Part shown: piece by piece, positions 8,854 to 15,757 of the stretch
How positions within the stretch are numbered: position 1 is the first letter of the stretch
How the letters are laid out: each line of letters opens with the position of its first letter
NCBI GenBank assembly: GCA_963744575.1
Contig: CAVUUF010000013.1
Span: forward strand, 1-64,000
Direction: 5' to 3'
Source of the DNA: Palsa-504 sp963744575
GTDB lineage: Bacteria; Actinomycetota; Actinomycetes; Streptosporangiales; Streptosporangiaceae
Length of the DNA stretch: 64,000 nucleotides
Made by a program: the position numbers and the translations under genes
The notes under the pieces: generated by a model
Told to the model about the DNA's origin: nothing
The model's database searches: none
Seen by the model: only the letters and a program-made list of their open reading frames with translations

Positions 8854-8890
8854 GCGGAAGTTCGACAGTTCGATTCTGTCGAGCTTCCGC
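8854..8890 (+). terminator. Hairpin terminator after the 8374 gene
   Basis: Two 15-bp arms (8854-8868 and 8876-8890) pair with one G-T-type mismatch around a 7-nt loop TTCGATT. No long T-run follows (TAATCAG). It lies 34 bases after the stop codon. Confidence 0.6.
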
Positions 8891-9458
8891 TAATCAGGAG
8901 AATGCGCCAGTCCACACGAGTCCACCACAGGCCGCCTGAACAGGCCAAACGATGCATTTAGAGTACCTCGGTGTCCAGCATAGACCCCTCACGTCCACAA
9001 CCGTTGTTAGCACCGTGTTAGCAGGTGGCCTCTGGCAGAGATGGATTCAACGACCTGACCTTCCGCTCTGAGGCGGGGAGTCGGATCAGGGCTGCCGACT
9101 CGCATAACGTCCTGGGGCTTCTCAGTGTCAACTGCCTCGGTTGGATCACTGCCAGTCGACTAGGGAAGCTACCACTAGAGCCATGCGGGCTAGGTCGACT
9201 GGGCGTCACCGTACGTGTTCCTCAGCTTACGTGGCATGCGCCCGTCCGTGGCTCGCCCGACCAAATCGAGTCGACTCACAGATCCGTAGAGTGTGTCACG
9301 CCTGCCTGCTACCGGGCACATGCCACCTGGCCTGCGAAGATCGCTCGTTGTCTTGCGTCGTCTGCCGGTCTTTCACGGTGTTGTGTGGCCAGAATGCGCC
9401 ACCGGTACGGTGTGGGCTGCCCGATCGGGCACGTCACGGACACAGCTAGCGGGTTTTC
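8891..9458. other. Gene-poor stretch inside the element
   Basis: No convincing coding frame. GTTAGCA occurs twice, at 9006-9012 and 9017-9023, 11 bp apart, and the inverse TGCTAAC lies at 8055-8061 next to the left att repeat. These could be integrase or excisionase arm sites. The frame 9025-9468 has no recognisable features. Confidence 0.3.
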
Positions 9459-9478
9459 AAGGAGGTGAGAGGAGGGTC

Positions 9479-9574
9479 ATGCTACGGGGCTGTGATCTGC
9501 GCCGATGTCTGTCCGCCAGGCGTCTCGCACCAAGATCATCCCGATGGCGATCACCTGTCCGACGGCCCCGCTAG
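9479..9574 (+). CDS. Possible Arg-rich small protein (31 residues)
   Basis: A 31-residue, strongly basic open frame (about ten Arg). It is reported only because of the ribosome site: AAGGAGGTGA at 9459-9468, a full complement to the 16S tail, ten bases before ATG 9479, with a second GGAGGG at 9471-9476. No family is recognised. It could be a translated leader peptide, a small protein, or a remnant of a longer gene start whose body was lost. Confidence 0.3.
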   Translation: MLRGCDLRRCLSARRLAPRSSRWRSPVRRPR

Positions 9575-9685
9575 ACTTCCTGGAAGGGTCTTGCGTAACT
9601 GGATATATCGGAAATCTGATCGGCTATGGCAGCGTATACGGGAAGGTCAGCGACCTTGGCCCCCCAAAGAAGCAGGACTTTAGCC

Positions 9686-9734
9686 TTGCCTCAACGTTTA
9701 GGTGTATCTATAGTCGGTAGGTGCTAGGGCACCT
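9686..9734 (+). promoter_or_regulatory. Promoter and operator of the XRE-type regulator
   Basis: TTGCCT (9686-9691), 17 bp, TATAGT (9709-9714), followed by a perfect inverted repeat AGGTGC-TAGG-GCACCT at 9719-9734, over the likely transcription start. The -35 hexamer and spacing are identical to those of the promoter at 8290. An operator at +1 in front of an HTH gene suggests self-repression. Confidence 0.55.
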
Positions 9735-9784
9735 GTGAGCCTGTTGTCCAAAGGTACCCGGGCGGCTGGGGGGAGGAAAGCTCA

Positions 9785-10150
9785 ATGTGGAGACGAAGCC
9801 GGGCGATCAGTCAGGCTGCGGTGGACTACGAGGCGGCGCGGCTCCGGCGAGAGCTGGCGACGGCCATCGCGTGGTATATGGACAACAAGAAGCCCAGCCG
9901 GGTGACCAGAAGTGAGCTTGCGCGGCGGTTGGGAGTGACCCCCGGGAGAGTCTCACAGATCCTGTCCGGCGACGAGAACCTGACTCTGCACACCGTGGCA
10001 GTCGTGTGTGTGGCGCTAGGAGCGCACCTGGACACAACGCTGATCGATCACGACGGTCGCCGTGACCTAGCTGACCAGGACGTCAGCCCGTCAGACTCCG
10101 GCGGCAGAAAAGACCGTCATCCAGAGGGCGCGCTGAGCGGTAGAAGGTGA
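9785..10150 (+). CDS. XRE-family helix-turn-helix regulator
   Basis: A 121-residue DNA-binding protein. A Cro/CI-type HTH spans about residues 42-85: SELARRLGVTPGRVSQILSGDENLTLHTVAVVCVALG in outline, with Q-type recognition helix VTPGRVSQIL. The N-terminal 40 residues form a charged helix, and the C-terminal 30 are polar and probably disordered. GGGAGG about ten bases upstream supports ATG 9785. Similar proteins serve as prophage repressors or as HigA-like antitoxins; no toxin gene is adjacent on this strand. The palindrome at 9719-9734 is a candidate self-operator. Confidence 0.8.
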   Translation: MWRRSRAISQAAVDYEAARLRRELATAIAWYMDNKKPSRVTRSELARRLGVTPGRVSQILSGDENLTLHTVAVVCVALGAHLDTTLIDHDGRRDLADQDVSPSDSGGRKDRHPEGALSGRR

Positions 10151-10201
10151 GCGCGAATACTGTCGGCCAAATCACGGTTGCCGAACCGCGGTGCGCCGCC
10201 G

Positions 10202-10942
10202 TCACACCAGCTGGTGGCTAGGCATCACCTTTATATCGGTGCATCTCCAAGCGTAGGCGCGTCCCAGCATTGTGGTTAGCGCGCACTTCGCCGAGTATGC
10301 CGCTTTCGCGGCTTCCTCGGGTTTCCTGGCTTCCCTGGCCTTGGCGAGTGCTGTCTGGACGCCGTCGTAATCGGCTTTCAGCTCGTGCTTTAGGCGACCG
10401 CTCCCGGGGTGGTAGCGGGTCCGCGTGCACAGCGTGGACTGCACATGCTCGGCAGCCATCATGAGATCACCCAGGGTTCGAACCTCCTCGGCCACCTTGC
10501 GCTCAGCCCATCTGAGGCAGTCCGCTGCCGTTTGGTCTTCGAGCCAGTTGAGCAGCAAGCTCACACCTCCTGTTATGAGCCCCCACCACGGCGGCTGCTC
10601 GGTGACAGGCTCTCGCTCTCCTTTGGGCAGCCGCTGCACGCAGAGCAGCGCCGGTATCAGGAGCCCAACGGAGACAGGTGGCAAGCGCGGCAACAGCACG
10701 CTAATCGCTGTGGCGAGGACTGCCGTCACGGTAATAACTGTCACCGCGCGCACGGCCACCTTCAGCGTCCCAAATGGCCGTCCCTTGTGCAGGTATCGGA
10801 GGCAGAGGCACACCCAGCTCGCGGCGACAGCGGCCAGCAGCGTGCCCAAAACCTGCCGCCAATGCACCCAGGTCGGCACCCAGCTCTTTGTCGAGGCGGC
10901 GTGCATGATCAGAAGAGCTTGCGGCCAGCTCACCCCCACCAC
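10202..10942 (-). CDS. Multi-span membrane protein with cytoplasmic helical tail
   Basis: A 246-residue protein I cannot assign to a family. Three clear hydrophobic segments lie at about residues 33-52, 64-86 and 90-106, with a weaker one at about 124-138. A soluble, mostly helical C-terminal 105 residues follows, rich in Lys, Glu and Ala, with a likely coiled coil in ADYDGVQTALAKAREARKPEE. The start is GTG 10942 with GGGGGA upstream; an internal ATG at residue 13 is possible. It sits in the tRNA-His element on the same strand as, and 0.6 kb downstream of, the cyclase gene. The 2-4 TM plus helical-tail layout resembles membrane effectors of nucleotide-signalling defence systems (for example SLATT-type), but that link is inference. 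Confidence 0.65.
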   Translation of the reverse strand: MVGVSWPQALLIMHAASTKSWVPTWVHWRQVLGTLLAAVAASWVCLCLRYLHKGRPFGTLKVAVRAVTVITVTAVLATAISVLLPRLPPVSVGLLIPALLCVQRLPKGEREPVTEQPPWWGLITGGVSLLLNWLEDQTAADCLRWAERKVAEEVRTLGDLMMAAEHVQSTLCTRTRYHPGSGRLKHELKADYDGVQTALAKAREARKPEEAAKAAYSAKCALTTMLGRAYAWRCTDIKVMPSHQLV

Positions 10943-11542
10943 TGAGGTCCCCCACAGCCTATCAAATAAGGTTTATCTACAGGATTCTGACCGAACCCTG
11001 ACTCCCTATCAGGAACAAACGGCACCACACCATCACATCGTGTGTCAATCAGGTGACTGTTGTGACCGTTGCATCCGGGCAGTTGCATGACCAGTCGAGC
11101 CGACGTGGACACTAGCTGGTTAGGCCCGTGGCGCTTGTTATTGAAATTACCGGCGGTCCCACGGACAGTGCAGTACTGTACGTTGGGTCGGTAGGGGCCA
11201 TCGTCTCGGCAGTCATTGAATGACGACCGGGCTTGGCGTGTAGTAAAGTCGACGGGCATCGAAGCCCTCCGAGCGGGGGGTAGGCCTTTAAAGGCCCACG
11301 TAAGGCCGAGATGTGATGTTGGGTGATGCGGCAGCCAGCCCGATGTGATGCCATAGGGTGGGGGACAGCGGCAGATGCACGCCCCGGGTGATGGCCCTTC
11401 GCGGGCTTCTTTGGGGGGTTGCATTGTTGCCTCCATTGTTCTCTGACCACCGACCAAACGGGGAGTAAATGGGAAAGAGCCGTCCATCCACCACGCTGGC
11501 CGGGAGCTGTAATCCCTATGGCGGTGGCTTGAATGACCCTTT
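10943..11542. other. Six hundred bases without a supported gene
   Basis: The minus frame 10930-11487 is open but has no recognisable fold, is Pro/Cys/His-scattered and overlaps the membrane gene start, so it is not called. A perfect 14-bp palindrome, GGCCTTTAAAGGCC, lies at 11283-11296. Promoters for the membrane protein should lie here. A decayed gene cannot be excluded. Confidence 0.35.
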
Positions 11543-12277
11543 TTACTGTTGGGAGGGACGAGCGACCATAGTTTTCACGCTTCGTCCTCCCAGTTTTAGT
11601 TTATGACGACGCCAACGGTAGGCGGTTAGCTGGTCAAGTTTGGCGTTACGATAGGTCCGACGCGTCACTGCGACAGAATTCGATGACTGCGCCCAGCCGC
11701 TTAGCTTCGCGGCGAAGCTAACGCAGCTGCCGACCAGTTCGCGCGAGTCGCCGTAATTGCTAGATAGGGGCGATTCCGTAATATAGCCGACGTCAATACC
11801 GACGCCAACCTCGAAATGTATAGGATCGCAGTCGTTTCGGCGGCCTCTATTGTTGCCATGTCGGCCGTGACAATTTCCATTGCATGAAAGCAGACCTTTA
11901 TTTTCCGGTTCGAATGTTTCCTCAATGAACCGGATGGCTGCCATCGCCGATTTGATGGCGTCTCTTACTCGATTATGACCCTCAAATACGGCAAGTACCG
12001 CGTCTCCGCTCGGCTGACACTTTGCGTCTGTTTCATTGGCTATAGCTGCCATACACCCGGTTAGGTATTCCATAAAGAAATCTGCGGCTCTGCCAGGGCC
12101 GTCGGGACCGTTGTGCCGTTCGAGGTGCCGGACGATTTCTGATGATCGACGCACATCTACGAACAACGCTGCCCCATAGAATCCACGGGATTCACCTGAC
12201 CAGAAGGTATTCTCTTCGTCCAGGTATTTGTGTACAGCAGAAGGCATTCTATCGGGTCTCCAAGATCGGACATCCAT
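11543..12277 (-). CDS. Class III nucleotidyl cyclase-like protein
   Basis: A 244-residue protein with the class III cyclase homology fold. First metal Asp41 lies in LFVDVRRSSEIV; the second is Asp92 in PSGDAVLAVF with Lys86 at the base-contact position; the strand VGVGIDVGYI matches the usual VGIHxG. Later, ELVGSCVSFAAKL aligns with the canonical DxxGxxVNxAARL, so the base-specifying Asp is Glu180, the transition-state Asn is Ser187 and the Arg is Lys191. The product nucleotide therefore cannot be predicted and activity is uncertain. A Cys/His-rich insert (about 132-150, CNGNCHGRH) is unusual. ATG 12277 lacks a ribosome site; ATG 12247 (residue 11) has GGAG upstream and may be the true start. 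It follows the CRP-like gene by 30-60 bases. Confidence 0.8.
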   Translation of the reverse strand: MDVRSWRPDRMPSAVHKYLDEENTFWSGESRGFYGAALFVDVRRSSEIVRHLERHNGPDGPGRAADFFMEYLTGCMAAIANETDAKCQPSGDAVLAVFEGHNRVRDAIKSAMAAIRFIEETFEPENKGLLSCNGNCHGRHGNNRGRRNDCDPIHFEVGVGIDVGYITESPLSSNYGDSRELVGSCVSFAAKLSGWAQSSNSVAVTRRTYRNAKLDQLTAYRWRRHKLKLGGRSVKTMVARPSQQ

Positions 12278-12307
12278 TGTCTTTTAGCTTCGGTCGCAGA
12301 GTGTAGA

Positions 12308-12964
12308 CTAATAAGATAGTATCACCTCGCCATTGGCTACCTGTTCCAATCGGATCTGGTCACAAATGGTAATTCTCTGGCGCCCGGTTTGGGTAATTCG
12401 GTGCTCTCTAAGCTGCCGCATGACTTGGGATACTGTCTCCCGGGAAGTTCCCACCAAGCCTGCAAGTTCGGCCTGGGAAATGCTTATGACAGTTCCGTTG
12501 ATGTCGTCATCCCCCATCATAGAGGCGAGTTCGAGCAGATTCTTGGCTACGCGGCGTTCCAGCGCGAGGGAACCAGTCTCCACTTGTTTTCGCGTAGATT
12601 CTCGCAGTCGGTGTGCTAGTAGAAGGATCAAGCTGCGCATGACAGCAGGATGATTATTTAGGAAATCGTTCCATGCAGTCCCGGATACGTAGAGGGCTTC
12701 GACGTCTGTCATTGCATACGCGCTTGCCGATCTGGGTTGCGATTCGATCGCTGCTAGCTCGCCCACTATCTCTCCCGGACCACGGATGCTGACGATACGC
12801 TCCTTTGATCCAATAGTAATCTTTACGAACCCCTTCCTGATCATTAGTGCAAAGTCTGTTCCTTCGTTTTCACCGAACAGTACGCTGCCGTAGGGGTACC
12901 TGATTGGATGCCCGATCCGTTCAAGATCGTCTTGGTCCTCGGGAGCCAACAGCAACTTAGACAC
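12308..12964 (-). CDS. CRP/FNR-family cyclic-nucleotide-type regulator
   Basis: A 218-residue CRP-like transcription factor. The N-terminal cNMP-binding barrel keeps the phosphate cassette: GELAAI with Glu69, then QPRSAS with Arg78 and Ser79, the residues that hold cAMP in E. coli CRP. A long C-helix (about 103-135) follows, then a winged HTH at about 160-195 with recognition helix SRETVSQVM. This repeats the Arg-Glu-Thr of E. coli CRP that reads TGTGA half sites. GTG start at 12964 with GAGGTGA five bases upstream. It is the first gene of a pair with the cyclase. Two TGTG-type operators lie 60-97 bp upstream. AT-richer codon use than the flanks fits its place in the integrated element. Confidence 0.9.
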   Translation of the reverse strand: MSKLLLAPEDQDDLERIGHPIRYPYGSVLFGENEGTDFALMIRKGFVKITIGSKERIVSIRGPGEIVGELAAIESQPRSASAYAMTDVEALYVSGTAWNDFLNNHPAVMRSLILLLAHRLRESTRKQVETGSLALERRVAKNLLELASMMGDDDINGTVISISQAELAGLVGTSRETVSQVMRQLREHRITQTGRQRITICDQIRLEQVANGEVILSY

Positions 12965-13023
12965 GGAGTCACCTCGTTACGCGGATCCTTCCACACCTAA
13001 GGCCTAGACATTCAACTTTCCAG

Positions 13024-13061
13024 TGTGAGTTACACCACATAGGCGTGTGGTTGGGCTAACA
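13024..13061 (-). promoter_or_regulatory. Two CRP-like operator sites
   Basis: Site 1, 13024-13039, reads TGTGA-GTTACA-CCACA, nine of ten matches to TGTGA-N6-TCACA. Site 2, 13046-13061, reads TGTGG-TTGGGC-TAACA, eight of ten. Their centres are 22 bp apart, two helical turns, so both lie on one face of the DNA. They lie 60-97 bp upstream of the CRP-like gene start, where self-regulation would be expected. Confidence 0.6.
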
Positions 13062-13437
13062 CTGACAAGTGCTATGGCTGTGACCTGCGAGAACTGGGTA
13101 ACGGAGGAGACGTCGGAGAAGGACTGCGTCCTGGGGGTCGCTGATTGGCGTGCCAACATCTGGTCCGGTCACGTCGCTCGATCGTCCGCCTGTCCCTGTG
13201 CCGAGTGCGGGCCCGTGGCCATCCTCCCCGCAGGCGCCGCAATCGCCTGCGAGCGGGTGCCGCCTTGATCGACAACGGATGTTCCGGCAACCGAGCGTGC
13301 TGACCCGTAGACAGTGCCACGCGCACCCGCTACCTGCCCACCTGGCTGATCTTCCCGCAGGGATGTGCCCTCATTCTGCCCCCGCAGTATCTGGGGACAC
13401 CGTACGGACAGCACCCTTCGCCGCAGGCGCAGTCACA
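13062..13437. other. Unassigned stretch upstream of the broken genes
   Basis: A plus frame from ATG 13074 to 13268 would encode 64 residues with five or six Cys, but it has no ribosome site and no family features. The overlapping frames on both strands look non-coding. Confidence 0.25.
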
Positions 13438-13674
13438 CGCCAGGAGCCCGGACCGCCTTCCGGATATTACGAGCGGCCTGCGCGTAACTCGTGGCCGCGG
13501 CGCCACAAGGTCCTGACGGTGCTTGGCGGCCTGGTCGCGCTGATCATCATCGGGTCGATCGCCACCGCGGCAGGCGGCGGCAACCAGGCGTCCCCGTCTG
13601 CCCCGGCCGCAGCCGGATCCTCGCCGACGGCCGCTGCCTCGACCTCGGCGTCGGCCAGCCCCGCAGCCGCCTAG
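13438..13674 (+). pseudogene. N-terminal stub of a membrane-anchored or exported protein
   Basis: The frame reads a Pro/Gly/Tyr leader (GPPSGYYERPARNSWPRRHK), a hydrophobic anchor (VLTVLGGLVALIIIGSIATAA) and then a Gly/Ser/Ala/Thr-rich linker, and stops at 13674. This is the typical start of actinobacterial anchored proteins of the DUF4352 kind, but the expected folded domain is missing. The stop falls exactly where the integrase fragment begins in another frame (13671), so the two partial genes were joined by a deletion. Confidence 0.55.
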
Positions 13675-14627
13675 CCATCACTATGGCCTACACGGGCATG
13701 CGATGGAGCGAAGTTATGGGCCTGTCGCCCCGATGCGTGCACAAGGCCATGATCGATATCAACTGGAAGCTCTACGAACTGAACAGCCGGTTCTACCGGG
13801 GCCGCCCCAAGGACGGGTCGATCCGGCCTGCCGACCTTCCACCGTTCCTGGCCGAACTCTTGACCTGGCACCTCGACACCAACCCGCGGCGGAAATGCAC
13901 CTGCCGTAACACTGAGCCGCCGTGGTGCCCCGGCGGCGAGTACGTGTTCCTTGGCCAGCGGAACGGGCACCATCGCCGGTCGAACTACGGACCACGGATC
14001 GTGCGGCCCGCTGCTGACGGCTGGTACCCGGAACGGCAAGGACGCTACGGGCGCCCTGCCGCGCCCGTCCTGGTAGATTCAAGCGCGCCATGGCCAGGCG
14101 TACCGCTGTCGCCCTGGCCGCCAGCAATTCCCGGCGAACCATACGCGCCGCCGGTCGGGCGGGGGATACCTCGGCTGGCCGGTAAGGACGGCAGCGGCCG
14201 TTGCCCCGTCTGCACCCGCACAATCCAGCTCCGGCAGGACGGCACGCTCATCCGACACAAGATCGGCCCAGAACGCTGCACCGGCTCGGAGGGACCGCCC
14301 GCTGAGCTCGTCTCCATCGCGAGCTGGCTCCCGCTGCGTCCCGGCCTGATCCCTCACGGCCTGCGCCACGGTCACCAGACCTGGCTTGACGACCTGGGCG
14401 TCCGCTACGTCCTCCAGTCCGAACGAATGGGCCACGAGGTGCCCGGCATGCGTGGCGTCTACAGCCACATCACGCCCCGCATGCGCGCCGAACTCCGAGA
14501 TGGCCTCCAAGGACTATGGGAAGCATCGTTACATGAGCGAGCGTTGCTCTCCGAGCGCTCTGCGATCCCCGTGCTGGACGGCCTGTTGGCCTGCGGGAAC
14601 GTCGTTGACGATGGCGGCCGCCCCTAG
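13671..14627 (+). pseudogene. Tyrosine recombinase (integrase), C-terminal part
   Basis: Carries the catalytic half of a phage/ICE-type tyrosine integrase: first Arg in YTGMRWSEV, the H-x-x-R box HGLRHGHQ, the GHE motif, and the nucleophile Tyr in MRGVYSHI. A long insert between boxes contains Cys pairs (CTCRN, CPVCTRT), as in several actinomycete integrases. The N-terminal core-binding and arm-binding domains (about 180 residues) are gone; the frame upstream of 13671 comes from unrelated sequence. It lies about 1 kb from tRNA-His, the usual place for the enzyme of a tRNA-integrated element. Presumably inactive. Confidence 0.85.
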
Positions 14628-14694
14628 ATCGCTCCTTGACGGCCGGTCCTGTAGGCCGGGGCTCTCGGTGCCTTTGTCCGGCACTGGGCGCTAC

Positions 14695-15433
14695 CTAGAC
14701 AGTCACTTTCTGCGCTCGGTCGATCAGTCTCGCGAACAAGCTCAGTGAGGCGAGTCGCTCGAGCGCGGTCTGTTCGTCCGGTTGGGCGCCGTGAGTGACC
14801 AGGTTGCGGATCAACTGGGCGCAGCCCATGCCGAAGAACCGTGCGCCCCTCGTGCTGGCTCGTCCAGTTCGGCGATAGGTCTTGGTAGTCGGTCAGCCTT
14901 AGCCGCGGGTTTCCTACTACCGGGGGGTCGGTCGAGAAAGCCCGGGCTACGAGGTCTTTCGCGGACTGGGCCGCGGGTACCCCCAGCTTGGCCGGGAGGT
15001 GCTGTTCGAACAAGGCTTGCGCTGCGGCCTGGACCGCCTCCCGGAGGTGACCGTCATCCCATAGGCTGACTGCCGCGTTCCAGATCCACGGATGCAGGCT
15101 CGCTGCGGCCAGCTTCGGCCCGACCGGCCCTAGAATTTGCTCTGCTTCCTCGATGGAGCCCAACAGTCCCGCAAGTTGCTGAGACGCCTCCATGACCCGG
15201 TGGTAAGGCCAACCGTAGCTGTCCTTCTTTAGCTTTTCCGCGAGCTCCAGGTCAGCACGCTCCGCGATCCGCAGGATGAGCGGAAACTGCTCCTAAACCT
15301 GGCTATCGAGTTGCCTCAACTGAGGATTGTCGAGGGTGCTGCCGGTGGCGTTCCAGACGCGATGGTGTTGCTCAAGGAGAGTGATGAAGCCTCGCACCTT
15401 CTCAAGCGCTGCCTCGACGTTCGCGATCTCCAC
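14695..15433 (-). pseudogene. TIGR02391 (Hypoth_Ymh)-like gene, interrupted twice
   Basis: Joining frames on the minus strand gives a single 245-residue protein. It starts at GTG 15433 with GGAGGG upstream, reads a coiled N-terminus (VEAALEKVRGFITLLEQ), then meets an in-frame TAG at 15293-15295, resumes as EQFPLILRIAERADLELA, and continues to the family core LHPWIWNAAVSLWDDGH. A one-base deficit in a C-run at 14846-14849 (plus strand) shifts the frame; the correct frame continues FFGMGCAQLIRNLVTHG to a stop at 14695. The LHP...RN..TH pattern marks the TIGR02391 family, whose role is unknown but which is frequent near integrases and defence genes. With a stop and a frameshift it is a pseudogene here. 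Confidence 0.75.
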
Positions 15434-15580
15434 CTCGCTCTGCCCTCCTCACCCTTCGTGGGTTCCCGCAGGCATCACGGATCAAGATCGGCTCCCGTCT
15501 CGCTCCCGAAACCGGACACGGGAAGCTAGCCCGGGGTGGCCAGATTCTATCTTCGAGCCGTTGACCTGCATTTGCGTTGG

Positions 15581-15654
15581 GGTGAGCGACGGGAGTCGAA
15601 CCCGCGACATCCAGGACCACAACCTGGCGCTCTGACCAACTGAGCTACGCCCAC
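15581..15654 (-). tRNA. tRNA-His (anticodon GTG)
   Basis: Minus-strand cloverleaf. Acceptor GTGGGCG pairs with CGCTCAC, the anticodon stem CCAGG/CCTGG encloses the loop TTGTGGT (GTG), and the T-arm is intact. A G precedes the acceptor (pairing with 15655) and the discriminator is C, giving the G-1:C73 pair specific to tRNA-His. Bases 15583-15623 are repeated at 8004-8044: this is the intact att end of the element. Confidence 0.95.
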
Positions 15655-15757
15655 CATCGTCGGCCTGGCCATACGGCCGGGCGACAGCAGAACGCGCGCT
15701 GCCCACGGGGGGCATCGCGCGGCTTACACGAGTATAGCGTCCCCGGGCCCGCGTGCG

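Larger units (their letters stand above)
8004..15623. mobile_element. Decayed integrative element in tRNA-His
   Basis: The 7.6-kb interval lies between two 41-bp direct repeats of tRNA-His sequence. The intact tRNA is at the right end, so it was rebuilt by the incoming element. About 1 kb inside that end is the C-terminal half of a tyrosine integrase. The interval holds regulators, unknown genes and broken genes, many with AT-richer stretches than the flanks, and no housekeeping gene. This fits a shrunken actinomycete integrative element or prophage remnant. No replication, transfer (FtsK-like Tra) or phage structural gene was recognised, so the original element type is unknown. Confidence 0.82.

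Noticed and set aside
9030..9090. A tRNA-like stretch near the GTTAGCA pair
   Set aside because: It has a vaguely T-arm-like GGATTC and a pairing anticodon-like stem, but no acceptor or D-arm could be folded.
9505..9720. A 71-codon ORF with Gly/Tyr/Cys content that looked like a peptide precursor
   Set aside because: No ribosome site, no leader/core structure, and no modifying enzymes nearby.
10930..11487. A 185-codon minus frame upstream of the membrane gene
   Set aside because: No hydrophobic or domain pattern, scattered Cys/His/Pro, and overlap with the membrane gene start.
11543..12964. A complete Pycsar or CBASS defence system
   Set aside because: The cyclase is class III (not a CD-NTase), and the reader is a DNA-binding CRP, not a TIR or membrane effector with a cNMP domain. 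Kept only as a possible relative in the findings.
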